Of a stretch of 64,000 nucleotides of DNA, positions 44,766 through 59,100 are shown piece after piece (position 1 is the first letter of the stretch; each line of letters begins with the position of its first letter). The position numbers and the translations under genes are program-made. The notes beneath the pieces were generated by a model, which worked only from the letters and a program-made list of their open reading frames with translations, did no database searches and was not told the DNA's origin. The stretch is from Morinoia aosen (Eukaryota > Arthropoda > Malacostraca > Amphipoda > Talitridae): assembly GCA_030386875.1 (NCBI GenBank), contig CM059575.1, forward strand, positions 49,010,859 to 49,074,858, in the 5' to 3' direction.

Positions 44766-47700
44766 GATTTCGTAATGATCGCTGGAACATTTACATTTAC
44801 AGTAACGTCGTAATACACGTTCTAGTGTTATTCCAGATGCTGTGTTGAAACGATCTTTTAATGTCATATTTACCATCACACAATCATGTTTAGGAATAGT
44901 TATATTTAGTTTACTACTTTTTTCGGAGGATCGAAGTTTTATCATACCGAGTAATTATTGATGTAACACTTTTTGGTATTTTAATTTTCCTCGCAATTGA
45001 GGAAAGAGACACCTACCTCGTGCATCTCGTGAACCTTATTTGATTAATTTTGTGAAAGCACACTTATTTATATCATTAATCAAGTAACTAACAATCGAAC
45101 TCAGCTCAGAGTAAATTGCTGTCAAATAAGTTATCAAAATTTGATGTTAAACTGATCTTTCGTAGCAGTTCTCGAATTTTGTGTTTCCGATTTTCGAAAT
45201 GAAATTTCATATTATTGCATAATTTTAGTCGCCAACAAATTCCAAAAATGTTTGGCAAAAATGCAGAAGACAGTACTGGCAAAGCGTACTATGAGTTTAA
45301 TTTTTTTCTGCCGTCCTACATGACTTTGATGGGATTCATCAGAATTGTTTGGGAATTTTGTTCATTAATGCAAATATCTCAGTCTTTCGACAAGTATTAT
45401 GGCCGTTAGCTGGAGACTGTCAATTCTTTGGTAATTATTGCCCTTAATGAATTGTGTTAACATTTTCGCTCGCTTGTCAAACCCACAGTCCAGCCTAAAC
45501 TGAATAAATAAAACATTTTATTGCTAAAATTTCATTGAACGCACCCCTTGACCTATCATAAAAATATTAATGTAGTGTTTTTTTGCGCCTTATTGATTAA
45601 CGTCTGGTATTTTTTAACTGACTGCGAATTGTATCATTGGTACGAAAAAATATTGGTACGAAAAGACCTGTAATAATTCACACAAATATTTGTCGAACAT
45701 TAATCTCCTACACAATATTCTAAAATTGTTTACCTACGCTCTGGCATAATAGGGAAATTCAAAATTTAGCCAGATGAGAATGTTTCCGTCCTCTTCCATT
45801 GAATTTTCGACGGTATTTTTCTGAACAAATGAAACATTCGAATGACGCACGTTTTCATTCCGACTTAATCCGTTTTTACTGATTTTTATTGTGTGAGCAG
45901 CCACACACGGGCTGGAGTCGTTCAAGTCTGCAATGTCTCACACTCGTTTGCACGTAATGATAACCGTCTAAAATGCCACGATAGCTTTGTCTAAAAGCCA
46001 AAACCCACTTAAAATTATTTAATTCACTCATGGCTTTGTATTGTGGTGATTTCTGGCTGCGTGCTTTATTTTTGGCATTTTCTTTATTTACGAGATTGTT
46101 AGAAAGGCAAACATCCCAGTTAACTCAGTTGAGGCTTTGGCACCAAAAAAAAAGTCTTTTCTCACGAATTCCACACAGGATTCTCTTACATAATTAAGAA
46201 GTTTTGCTTAAGAAAATTTGTCCTTTGATAAATTATAAGAGAATGAGTTGTACAAAGCAGAAATTTTTTACAGTTTTCACGTAAGATATCGGTAATTAAG
46301 ACATGTCATGGCAAACAGGCTTTCCGATTTGGAAACTCTGAATGACTCAACTTAAATAAAGCTCATGCAGGTCATGTTGACTTGGGGAATTAAAATATCC
46401 CAAAGTTTCCAAATGTATTCAAATATCTGGGCATCATTTATCAGCAAAAGCCTTATCGAAAGTTGTGGTCCTCTTTATGAAGGCTTTGCTGCAGTCGGCG
46501 CATGAGAGAGGATTATCTGAATTCATATCACGGGCAGTAAATCAGAAGAGAGCTATGGCAAAAGTTGGAAGTTTTAACGTCAGGCTTCATTAACTCAACG
46601 GAAGCGAGCAACCACAGACCTTGATGCTGATGTATTGCTTCGAGAGGATTGAATTTTCATGAGCCCTGAAGATCGAGAGGACTGTGGTTGTGGTTCCTTA
46701 AATGCTCTAACATCGCCATGGGAGATTGGAGAGATTGTGGTTTTTCAAACTAAGTAACTTCGATGGTCAATTGTTAGTTCATAAAGTTGAGGTGCCAGGA
46801 AAACCATGAACACGACACAGTGATAATTCTGACGTCGGTGACGTGTTGTGTGTTAGTGAAGAAATGAGGGAGGTACAATATAACCCATGGGGAATGTTAT
46901 TTTTCAGCAAATTAAAGTTAATTATTTCTCATAATGACCCTTTTAACGAAACATTTAGAGTATAATAACTATTTCTATATTTCCCAATGCCTTTCATGAA
47001 TGACCATAGTTCTCAGATGGTTAAACGTGAGTTATGAAAACTGCGAATGGACTTCTCTCTCAGCTCGAACGGCACTAGAAAAAAATTCATTCCCATGTAT
47101 TTTGATCTTGGTGACACATGCAAGTGGCAAAGAGGTTTTATTCACACCAATTCGATATAGATTATTTCAGATATCGGTAAGCGCGCGAGTCCATTCCCCA
47201 TTTCGTAAACGAAAAAATTATCAATTTAACCAACAACGCCACCAAACATCCCACTGCATTGGTTAGAGAACTTACTCAAACTTATTTTATAACAGGAATT
47301 TAAGCTGTGGGTATGATTGATTACTCAAACCGTCAGGATTTGGCCCTACGTCTGTATAACCTTTCTTCAATCGTTGTTGCTAGGGACCCTCATTTGCATG
47401 TCTAAACCACTTCGTCCGATGCTCCTGGAGAACACGCAACAAGGTGTGCCATTTCGGGCGTTTATTGAGAGCTCTAAACAGAAACTTTGAGATCGACAGT
47501 TGGGTGGGCAATTGCCTGCCTCATTAACATTTAAATGAGTTTAGGTGACGCTCCGTCCACTCGTAACCTAAGAGATCAATGTTTGTAGAATAGTACTAAA
47601 GAATGAAGGGGAAACTTTTGTTAATGATCTAAGCTATTCGAAAACAATAAAAAACTTTCTTTGCCACGCTATCATAGCAACTAGATGAAAAGTTCATGAT

Positions 47701-49227
47701 ACGGTGGATAAAATTTCTCTGGTAGTAGCTATAATAAATTAAAATGGTAAATGTAATCTTACGTGAAATTGTTGTAAGAACAACTTCATCATTGAAATCA
47801 AGAACCACTCCTTGACAACATTACCTTCAAATCTGATGTACACTTGAAGAGGCTTCCATCTTGTGTTTTTCTTTAATATGTTAGTAAATTCAGAATTGAG
47901 AACATATTATAAATTTACGATGACTTAAACAGTCCAAAGAAATTATGGAAAGGGCACGTTAATTAAAAAACAATGATTTCCGTACCAAGGCAGAAATCAA
48001 CAGCCATGGTTCAAACAGAGCAAAGAAATTACAGCATTTAGAAGTTTGAAATAATTTGAATATTTATTTGCCTTCACTACGATTGGGACTGCTAGATGAT
48101 AATAGGGTGACTGTCAATGAAAGGACAGTTAGGCAATGAATACCAAAAAAATTGACCACAAATTATTATTGTTTTATGATGTACACTCGTTAAGTTATTA
48201 GGTTTAAATCTGCCTAGATATTTTCACTGCCTGAAAAACTGTAGTGTGACTTTATTGATCAACCCCAAAATCTTCGTTTTTATGATACTTTTCTTACACA
48301 TCAAAGTTTGAAACCGATGAGCTTTCAAAGCACTGTAACGATCGAGAAGATAAAATGCTAAAAAAGTTGAGGATTGAATGTCTTGAAAACACATTTTCGA
48401 GACTGCTTCATAAATCTCTTGTGCTAAACGAAATACCCTCAATAGAACGTTTACTCCACGATTGGAAGAAACAGAGCTAAAAATTTCTTTTCAGAGTGAG
48501 ATGTGTAATTCTCCTAGCAAAACCCGAAATCAGTTTAAAATTGCATAGGGCAATGGGGTTTGAACTGCTTTTAGTGCAGGACTGACCCACTTTAGGTGCC
48601 TCCGTTCCATTTACGTAGAGACTATTGATAAATTTTTGCAAGGTGATTGGTTTTTAAAACACATTATGAAATTGTTTTTCTTCGCTTTTGATTTAGTTTC
48701 AGCTATGGCCATTTTCCATGCCATCAATTAATTTTTCGTTGAAAAGAATTTTTTTTACAAATCACGCAAGTTATTCATACAGGTAAAATTAAATCTCTTA
48801 ACTCTGTTCAAGATAAGTAGCATGAAGCATTAAGAGATTTCAACGCCTTTCCTGGTACGCTGGTCGTGAGAATTATCACTGAGAGATGATTCCCTTGGAG
48901 ATGAAGTTGAAGAGATGATTCCCTGAAGGGATAAACTCTGAACTTAGAAGTAGATCACGAATTGATTGATACTCAAGAGGGCAGCATCATGATGAAAGAC
49001 CATGAGGTATACCACTGCTATTAAGTGCGATGTGATGATAACTTAGCCAATTATTTTCATGTGTATGAATAACGTGCCCATATCTATACAGAAGTTCGCT
49101 CTGCTTAAATTTCATATTCACTAAAAATTCAAGAGCGAAGAAAATGGTAACAAAATCAGTCATTTTATTCAAAAAACAAAATATCGAAAAATTTTCAAAG
49201 ATAAGTTCCATCATCAGTTCTATGAAA
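44766..49227. other. Unassigned AT-rich DNA
   Basis: No recognised gene. GC-richer stretches near 46470-46800 and 47320-47600 have no long open frame. A motif at about 47157-47185 repeats one at about 24255-24282. A short direct repeat GAGATGATTCCCT lies near 48883-48925. Confidence 0.5.
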
Positions 49228-50111
49228 TACAAAGGATGATCAATTTAATTCGAGCATAAAAGCACGATCCACAATAAATTTCAGCCTTACAAAAAAGAGA
49301 CAACTATGCATTAACTATCTGCAGGGGATCCGAGCTGAGCATGATTAAAACTGATTTTTCCTTAAAAATATGTGAAGATTCTAAATCCTAAGTTTAAAAT
49401 CATAGAAAGAACTGTCAATTATTTTGAAATCATCATCATCATCATGAATAACTGCAGCGCAATTTGGCGAATCCAATACTCCTGTTAAATGAGAAAATTT
49501 CCTGCATTACACTTAACCCTATTACGATTCTCCTTCTGAAAAACTAGCACGTAAATTAAAGTCTTTATTCTGCAAGCATTCTCCTAGAGTAAGTTTAGGT
49601 GTCATACTGGTTGGCAAATAAATATCGGTTATTTTTTTCGGAACAAGGACTCTATTCCCGGGCTTATGTGCTCTTCTGTTGTCTATGAATAGTGGTGCGC
49701 AGTGCGCATCGGCGTACGTCGGAATGACGTCACGCAATATTTACGCACGAGGGGCAGGCCACTGTGGAAGGCAGAACACCGTGGCAGAGCACCAGAGCAC
49801 CGTAGAAGGAGTTTTCGTCCTGTAAACTTGCTGGCTCATCCTCCTCATTCAGCAATACGCACCCAAGCCGAGGAGTCTAGCGCAATTATTGCTGATGATG
49901 ATTTCTAAATAATTGACAGTTCTTACCACGATTTTAACTAAAAGATTTTAGAATCTTTGCATATTTTTTTAAGGGAAAACCAATTTTAAACAACATGATC
50001 AGCTCGTATCCCCTTCAAATAGTTAACGCATAGTTGTCTCTATTTTTGTATGATCGGAAACTTTTTGTCGATCGTTCTTTTATGCTTGCGTTGAATTGAT
50101 CATACTTTGTA
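49228..50111. mobile_element. Foldback element, ~265-bp arms
   Basis: Arms of about 49228-49500 and 49840-50111 are reverse complements at roughly 80% by eye. Shared blocks are TACAAAG.ATGATCAATT, AGAGACAACTATGC.TTAACT, GAACTGTCAATTATTT and GAAATCATCATCA. The GC-richer spacer (about 49640-49840) includes a TGACGTCA palindrome at 49725-49732. Small open frames in the spacer do not look like a transposase. Confidence 0.8.
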
Positions 50112-51851
50112 CTTAACGGAACTGATAAGGGAGCTAGACTCCGAAAAATTTTCGATTACTTGTTTTTTGAATAAAATAATTTATTTTATTAACATTTTTC
50201 TTTGCTTCTATACTTTTACGTGTATATTTTTAGCTGCAGAATCTATTTGAAAAGAAAATAAATAATCAAGAAATAAAATAGGTTTTAAGACAGTGGAAAT
50301 GAACAAAAAAGAACCATTTACTGTGTCCCATAAACTACATAAAATTTACAAAGAGAACAAGGAAACAAGGAAAATCACTCAAATGGCTCCCTCGGACATC
50401 AAAATGGGTTTCAACACTCCACTCTGGGACTTATGCTATGTAAGAGAAAGTAAGCTGGTGATGAAAACACAGATTGTAAATAGTTATTCATGGAGAGCTG
50501 AGGGTTATCATTTCACTATTCTAGAACGATTTTATTCTAAAATAACCCTTTCAAGTACTTGTTTTTTAATATGTTTCCACGCAAAATTGAGGAGTTATTT
50601 ACTAATGGATTGATGAAAATAAGAAATTTAGGATGAGACATATGATGGTCTAGATTAGTAAAATCAGATAATCAATCATCCGTACGATTCCTATCTATGT
50701 GTGCACATATGTAAAACTTTAAGTATTTTAATAAAATACCACTCATTAAAAATTCATAATAAAATTCCTCGCTAGCATAATTTTAGTTAAGATATTAAGT
50801 GTATAATTTTGCTTGAAATGATGAGTAATTAAAAAAAGGGAACTATAAATGAGTAATTAAAACAAATGGTAAAAATTGGTAAAGAAAGTGAACTGATTAT
50901 TACAGAAGTACAAGATATCAACTCCAAAATTTTGTTCACATGTGCATTTCTTTTTATTCTAAAACGAAAAATTTCCACGAGGTACGTGTAAAAAAAATTA
51001 CTATTACGCAGGTGCCCTTATATGGCGCATTTTTCTTTAAAAAATTTATCATAAAATAAAATTTTTGGAGGTGTTTCTAATCTCTAGACACGACAATACA
51101 AAAGTTCGTTGAAAGGTAAGATCGGTAGATGGTGTTTCTAAGACTTCAAATTCGTTGTACACCAACCAAAACATCTCCTATCAGAATATGAGAACAAATT
51201 TGATATTTGTGCCAATATCTTCGACTAAACACTAACCTTAAGGGCATCTTGCCAATAGAAGTAGTTATTAAAGACTATTTACAAAAACGATCAAGTTCTT
51301 GGCCTCTATCCCAATTTTACAATTATTGCACCTGACTCAGACCCATACAAAAACGAGTGAAGATCCCGATACATCCGGCAACGATTGGAATTAAAAAAAC
51401 AGAAGTTTTTGCTACAATCATCGTTTAAATTCGAGAAAAGCGTGACAACATACTCTAACCTGAGCATGTACAATTATGGTCATAGAAATTACGCGAAAGA
51501 AATTTCTACATCAAATGATTCAAAATCAACATTGGCCAAACTCAGGCTATAAATAAGTCGAAGTCTGCACATTGTTGCAGTGCTCCGGTCTCTGACCGAG
51601 CTGAATGCACGTCTTCTGCTCAATAGTAGCGCCATATTATAGAGGAATTAGGCGTGTGCAGAGTTAAATCTGCAGCTAAAGCCCATATGAGACGGTGGGA
51701 TCGAGTGTGAACATTTGCGCGCCTCATCGCTAGCTCCACCCATTTCCTCTCTTTTTGTAGCAACTCTGCTCTCTGTGGCGGTGTCCCAGCGTACACGAGT
51801 GTCGAAGGTCGTGATCGCTCTCTGCACGATACGGACGAACATGCATGGCAG
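50112..51851. other. Unassigned AT-rich DNA
   Basis: No recognised gene. GC content rises from about 51560 onward toward the inverted-repeat pair at 51.85 kb. Confidence 0.5.
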
Positions 51852-52430
51852 TAGCTAGCATGGAGCTAGGATATATGGAGGGAGCATAGCCGATTCCAAT
51901 CGGGTTCAAATTAGCTGCAAAAGTTGGGAGACTGGGGCATTGGCAAGGCCCCCACGTGAGCCAACCACAGACGCTTGGCTGAAGTTGGCTCCTCCTCGCC
52001 TCCTCTACAACTCGTTCATTTGCCGAAGCAAGATTAGTACCGCTCCACAAATCGAAGGATGGGGTGCGCGTGCAAGTCGCTCTCTAATTTGTTATATTCA
52101 AGGGCCTGTAATCTTTACAGTTTTTAACTCTTAATGTATCTTTGCTAGTAATTTTGATATTATTAAGTGTCCTCGAGTGAGGAAACACAATTTATTATCT
52201 TTCGGAGTCTTAGAATCCCAAATTAATAATTACGATAAACTCAACAGCTGGAAGAGCAATCAGCGAGCATGTGCGCACCCTAACGTAGTTAGTAGGTAAC
52301 TGGCTTCCGTGCTGACGTCACACTTGCGAGACGGCTATTGGTTACCACAAACATGGGAGAAATCTCAAAAACTGGTTCCCTTCACAGACGGCTATGCTCC
52401 CTCCATATATACTCCCTCCACGGTAGCTAG
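51852..52430. repeat. Inverted-repeat pair with ATATATGGAGGGAGCATAG
   Basis: The left arm at 51852-51892 and the right arm at 52389-52430 match at about 36 of 42 positions as reverse complements. The inner 22 bases (ATATATGGAGGGAGCATAG plus CCG) are perfect. The spacer is comparatively GC-rich, with a TGACGTCA at 52313-52320. It could be a small inverted-repeat element or a promoter-proximal region. Confidence 0.6.
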
Positions 52431-53844
52431 CCAGGCTTCGTATGAGAAGGATGTCTGCGATAAGTTGTCCTCTCCCTTCACCTCCGCCGCTGACTGACTG
52501 GTGCGGGCGGTCGACCACATTATTTATGGAAATTCTCAGAACACACCCATGTTTATGTAGAGAGATAAGTAGCGAGTATAGAGATAGATCTCTACGAAAA
52601 ATAGCACTAAACAACATCTTTAAAGAAATGAAGCCAGAGATAGAATTAACTCCAGAGTAAATAAATAAATACACTTCAGTCGCAGTTCAGGCAGGAAAAC
52701 AAAACTAAAAAGATTCCCAGAAATCAGGTACAGGAACTGATGAAATGGTATTCCTAAATTGCGATTCCCATTTCCAATAGTATTCCCATTCTTAGACGAA
52801 GGTGACATTCATTGCGCCTCTTCTTCGTCATTGTATAAAATACTTCATTCTCAGCCCAATGTAGGTAACAAGTTAGTTCTTCCACATGTATTATTACTTC
52901 TCTTGTTTTCTGCATAAAAATTACTATTATGATTTTTTTTCGGAAGTTCGAAATCACAGTTACATTATGCAGAAGTAAAAAATGACGGAAACTAGCATGT
53001 ATACGCTATTTGTACTTTTTCAGGAGAGTAAGTGTTCTAGTGTAAATTTATACTGTACCGCTATGTACAAATTTTCATTTCGTTTCTCTAATACTCATAT
53101 TTATTATTGTTCAAAATACAATCAGTACAGTGTAAAAGTTTGTATGTCAGCCTGATGACTAAACCAAGCATTAAATAATCGAACTAAGTATATAAAATGG
53201 GGTGATAGTCATTTCTTCACTTACATCAGAGCTATTTTAATGTACGATGAAGTATTATTTAAGATGGTACCTGCTCTTAAAATTAGAGTTATCTGTACCA
53301 ATGCACATGCTGCAATTGTGTGTACAAGTGCCTCAGTATTACCAGTATTGGATGTTTTTCATATTTACGACAATCAATCTGCATTCCACCGTGCAAAAAA
53401 AAACCTTCAATTGCAATCAAGCGTAGTTGCATTCACGGGCGCCACGCATTCCACACTAGTTGTTAATCATATATATATGACGTAGATATTGAGTCATATT
53501 AATTTCATAATTCTTTTCTAAATGGTATATATATTTTGCTGGTATCAGAACCCCTAAAATAATATCAATGCATTTAATTAACCATGTTTTAATTTTGAAT
53601 TTCTGTGAATTAACCGTCGAAAATGAACATGACTTGAAAGACATGTATTGGTGAATAAAATAATGAAAACAAATCCAGCTTCCGATTTCCGTGCGCCACT
53701 GCGCGCCATGTCTGTGGCCGGCCAACACCGTCTCGTGTAATAACATTGCAGTGTGTTGGTGACGGCAGCCGCCATGACTTCGGAGAAAAGAGCGCATCTC
53801 TCGCACCCATGAGTGCCACTTCTTGCCACCGTCTCATACGGGCT

Positions 53845-54590
53845 TAAGCAATCCAGTTTCTATCAAAACCCTCTGTCGTGTACAACATAAAGCTGGGTAC
53901 CATGGAAGAGCCTCTATCAGGAAACCTCTGCTGTCTTCTCAAAACGTTGAGAAGTGGATGATGTGGTGCCGGGATCCCAAACCCTGATCTCTAGATCAGT
54001 GGAAGCGAGTAATATTCTCTGATGAGTCAAGTTTTACTCTTTTTCCGACTCCGGGGCGAGTTTACGTGCGGAGGCAGCCCAAAGAAGCTTTCAACCCAAA
54101 CTGTCTTCTTCCCATGGTGAAACACGGATGAGGCTCACTGATGGTTTGGGCAGCCATATCGTGGAGTTTCTCTCGGTCCAATAATATTGCATAGTAGGAT
54201 CGACGGCAAAGATTATCTGAACATTTTGGGTGACCAAGAGCATCCATGTGCCAAACTCTGTTTCCTGAAGTTGACTGCATCTTCCAAAACGATAATGCTC
54301 CGATCCACGCTGCCCTATCGTTAAAAATTGGTATGAAGAGCATGAAACTGAAACACATGGAATGGCCCACTCAATCTCCGTATCTCAATATCAATGAACA
54401 TTGGTGGTGTATACTCAAGCGAAAAGTCAAGAATCGCTTCTCTCCACCCTTCCGTCTGAAGGAGATAGAGCAGGTTTTGATGGAAGAGTGTCTAAGAATT
54501 CCGATGGAGAAAGTCAAGAAGCTTTACGATTTCATTCTGTGGCGTATTGAAGCTGTATTGAAGGCTAAAGGGGGTCCCACTTCGTATTAA
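53845..54590 (+). pseudogene. Tc1/mariner transposase remnant (DD34E)
   Basis: Readable in shifting frames are AGYHGRASIRKPLLSS, IFSDESSFTLFPTPGRVYV (first Asp, 54021), QNDNAPIHAALS (second Asp, 54291) and EWPTQSPYLNINEHWWCILK (Glu, 54396). The C-terminus is AKGGPTSY at 54590. Thirty-four residues separate the second Asp and the Glu, the Tc1 signature. The last 115 codons are open. Upstream parts have stops (for example after CRDPKP and VKHG) and at least one frameshift before the second Asp. The N-terminal helix-turn-helix half is missing or too decayed to read, and no terminal repeats are found. Confidence 0.9.
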
Positions 54591-55789
54591 ATAAAGTTTC
54601 TCCAAATTCAACAAGTGTCAAAGAGCTTGACCTCTAACCGTCAGAAAATCAATATGCACGCTCGCCAATTACACGAAACTGTCACAGGACGTTTACAGAG
54701 CGAGACTAAGTTTACTATTCAAACCGACAGCAATCAATTCTTTCAATGACCAGAAACCTGGCTAATGAGCGTAATCATCGACCGTCGCCCACTAATGCAG
54801 ATATGAACTAATTTCATCAGCACGTCTTACCATCCCATAAACAATGAATGATACTTTCTTTGAAAAAGTAGATGAACAATGAGATTTATGTGCTACCGTC
54901 ACCAACGATCTCAAGCAGGACAAGTATGAGAATGAGAGTAGAATTATTGGTTGAATAGCCAGATACTTTAACCAGAAGTTAAAAGACTTGATCCCGCCCC
55001 TCTTTTAAGCGTACTTACCCAACATCATCTTCAACACGCAATCCAACTCTGATCCCCTACCTTAGTATGAGATGTGACAGAAATAAAGAGGGTTCAGCTT
55101 AAGGGACGAAAATGATTCAAGAAGTTCGCAATATGAGCTACAAAAGGTGTCATCAGCGGCTTGAACTCATTTTCCTTGATCAAAGGAGACGGCGAGGTCT
55201 ACTTATCGATCCCGACAAATATTTAAATGGGCTTTACGATATGAGCTTATGAGCACTTTTCAACACTGGCGATAACGTATGCTGCAGAAGTAACTGCAAG
55301 AAGTGATAAAAAATAGGTTGCCTCAGGCTCTAAAACTTCCACCTAAAATAATCAAAATCTCTATCCACCATAGATAATTGTATCACTGTTGGCTCGTAAA
55401 TTGTCTTGACCAATACTGAGAGGTGAATCTTCCAATCTTTGCAAAATACGAGTATGTTATGCGCGAAAGGTATTTAGCAATTTCAGAATCCACGTAATTA
55501 CAATGTACTTGGTAGAGCGTTCTATGAAAATCGAGTCAATGTACTACGACTTTAAGGAACCCGTTGCTCAAACATCACAAAAAATTACGAAAACTGGTAA
55601 ATCATGAAGCACTTAATAATTGAACGGCCGCTTTCTCGTGTCAAAACTAATATAATGGTGTTTGTGCTAGAACATTGGGGGTTATGAATGTAACGGTTCG
55701 TTTTTTTCATTTTTACTGTGGTGCCTGGATGTCACTGGTGTCTAATAGCTCGGGAGTTTGATCGTAACCTGAGAATGGCATATCGGCTC

Positions 55790-56145
55790 GTTCATATTTG
55801 CTACATTCCGTTTTGTTCAGTTCTGCTCTGGTCTGCACTGCACTCTTCTGCTCTGGTCTGCTTTGTCACCTCAAGTTTGGTCTGCTCTGCGGTCCTTTAC
55901 TCTCTTCAGCTTTAGTCAATACGATCCCACGCTTTTTCTTCTATTTGCAATCCGTTTTTCTTCTTCTTTTTTGTTACGTTCTACTCTATTCTTTTCTTGT
56001 TCTCTTGTATTTTTTGTCCCATTCCATTGTATTGTATTTTATTTTTTATTTCACAATACTTTATTTTGTGGATTATAAATTTTATTCTGTTCTATTCTAT
56101 TGTATTGTGTTCTACTTAATTGAAATATATTCTGTTAAATTTTAA
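55790..56145. repeat. Low-complexity pyrimidine-rich tract
   Basis: Plus-strand TCTGCTCTGG-type repeats grade into degenerate (TTCTA/TTGTA)n pentamers. The open frames over it are composition artefacts. Confidence 0.8.
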
Positions 56146-59100
56146 CTTTGTGAAGAGTGACTTAGTTTGAGAAAGGAAGGATGTGGATTTCCAGCTCTTA
56201 GTCACTTTTTTGTTTTTGGTGGGACCGTGGGCGAAGTATGATACTAAAAAAGTCTTAAACTGGGAGAAGACTTAACAAAGATATGATGTCGACACTATTG
56301 CTGCCACGTCTATATGGGGTTATCTCTCTGCCAAAAATACACTTCCCGATGTCGTTGGTGCAAGGCAAGACAAGGCTTTAATCGGAGGGACAATGAATGA
56401 ACTTTACTTGAAAAATATTTTTCCCGCTTTTCAATTCATTGTTCGTGCTTTGCAGATCCTGCAGAAGTCTCACCGTCCCAAACACTCTCATCTCCAAGCA
56501 CTTTCTATTTTATCTATCATCAACTTCACTTCTAATATAATTTTTTTTACTTTCAGAAGGGGTTACCAGCGAAACTTGATTAGGACCTCTAGAAAAACAT
56601 ATCACATCTGTGATGCTGACCAGTGAACAGTGTGGCATAAGAAATAGAAGTTGTTTTTGGATAAAAATTATTTCGTAAGATTCAAACGTAAATCAAAGCA
56701 GGAAGATGAAATTTTCATATTATTGGTCATGCTATCCTTAGTAACCAGTTTCTCTCATGAGATAAGACTGATATCCTACAACAAGTCTTCCCTATATATA
56801 GGGACAGAGTGCACGGTCAGTAAAGTTAAGTTGATTCTCAATTCAACAATATCGCTTCACAACGAAGTTCGGTAAGGATAAAAACGAGAGAAAACTACGC
56901 TCTCTCTCGCTCTCTAGATAAGCGATTTTCAATGCCCATTGAACTTATGTTAGGGAAGTGGGAATTTTAGTTTTATTTATTTCAGAAAGACTGAATTTTC
57001 AGACGAAATTACTCTGAAAGGTCGGGAGGCAAAACAAAGAGGTCTGTTTGGGCATAAAGAGAAATTTATTTCCACATAGAATATTGTTCAAAAAAACTTC
57101 GTCTAATGATTATCGCGAAGAGCCTTGCAGATTTATAGTAACTTATCATTTAAAGAACATCAGAATAGTTTTTGTTATAAGTTATACGTCACGATAGGAA
57201 AACATTGTCTAACGCTGGCTATTATCATCTGAAGGCTCAACCTTGATCTTCTGTTTTTATTGTTAAAACTTTACTGGTTTTTGTCCTTGTTCTTGTCTGT
57301 TTCCATCAAAGAGATTCGGCAAGGCTTTTTTTAGCCAGTTTCTTTTGTTACTTCTTATGGAAGGTGACGCCAGCATTACTCGAATGCTGAGGTCCCCAAG
57401 TCTTCCAGAACACTCTTGTTTTGAGTAAAAAATAAGAAAGAGTTCATTAATAAATTAAACTTGCACGAGTAATGGAAATATTATTCAACTCGGAAATTGT
57501 TCTGCATGGCTTCTCTTAGACATCAAAAACAATCTTCAATATTTTCTACGAGTGAAAATTTTTTTTCTTGCGTTAAGAAAGTCATTCCTGTTCTCTTCAT
57601 CACTCACTTTGAAATCATAGTTTCAATCGTTCCTCAGGGCTCAAAAATCTGATGAGAGATTCTACATGTGTTAGAAATTTTGGCATATCATTGGACCGTA
57701 ACCTAATGGTTAGATAGTGAACGATTATGGGAGCCTTTTTAAACACTTTCGGTGCATAATTGAATGATATAGTTCAATTCACTCGTTGTGAAGTAAAATT
57801 TTGAATTTGCCTGAGTTTCACTGATTCAAGAAGTCACCATCATCCAAGGTTCCTACGCAATGACTTGTCAACTGGTCTTGCCTGCTTTTTGGCAGCTGTT
57901 TTTCTCTGGCCTTAGGTGGTATGACTCCAGAGCAAAACTTCTGATGAGGTTCGAAACGAGACATGATGTATTTTCTGCGCGTAATGATGAGTCGTCAGAG
58001 ACCACACATAACTAAGTAGTCTGTTTTGTGTGCTACAGACGTATTATGTTAATACGTTCTGTGACTCTTGTAGTAAATATTTCACCGAAAATTTATGGAA
58101 AACTGCAGTATTCATTGAAAAAAATAGAGTTTGGTTGCGATCAAAAGTATGGAACAGCTTAAAAACATACTTTCATTCGTCGCAGGTTACATACAAAATC
58201 TGTTAATTTTAAACGTTTAAACGACCTTAAAACATACTGAAATCATTTAAACTTATTTTGATAACAGCGTAAAAGTATTGCGTTATTCACATGGAAAAAC
58301 TCGTTTTGCTTCACCCAACATATAAAAAACAATCTTCATTATTGCAAATGTTCTTTGCACGCCGTAATTTTGTCGATACCTGTAGGATGAGTCATTCAAC
58401 GCGTCACAATTGTAGTTCAGCAAGAAATCAAAAATGTACTTTATTCCACCAGGAATATAAAAAAAAACGCTACTTTCGTTTCAGGCAGGCAAATGACCTC
58501 CATACAGCCGGCGGGCTCCTCTCCCTGCGAGCGCTGAGCCTTGCCGTACATGAGACGGCCCAGCCCCTCATTAGGAGACCACAATGGCGCCCTGCAACAC
58601 CTGGCTTGGCGGCCTGTTAAGTAATCCCTCGATACTCACATGAGCTCACTGTTGAGATTTCTGATCATTTCATCATCAGTGATGATGCAACTTTGCGAGT
58701 TTTGGTGCTTTTCATATACGCGAACAACAAAAGAGCAATGCACTGCGTGAAAAGTGAATAGAAGAATGTCAGCAGTTTCTTTGTTTGAACACGAGAACTG
58801 TACGGAAGTCATGTTGGTAAAGTGGGCAAAAAACTTTAAATATTTGTTAAATATTCCATTATAATTTTTGAGTTTTTATTTATTGAGCTTGTCTTATTAA
58901 ATATTGATTAAATTACTCAATAGCGTGAAAGAAAGGCGCTTTTTCTTCGAGTAAGAGAATAAGTAAGTCTACAATAATAATTCACAGAAGCAGGTCACTG
59001 AGCGGCAAGCAATTCATGCACTGCAATTTGATATGTTCTCTCACGAAATATAAAGCGAGTGTACACAATTTTTGGCGGCATGTGCGTAAATACGTACGAA

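Noticed and set aside
43655-44790. Open frames over the 43.9-kb foldback
   Set aside because: The same peptides appear from both arms because the arms are inverted copies, and no domain is present.
55718-56145. 115-residue hydrophobic protein
   Set aside because: It is translation of a pyrimidine-rich low-complexity tract.
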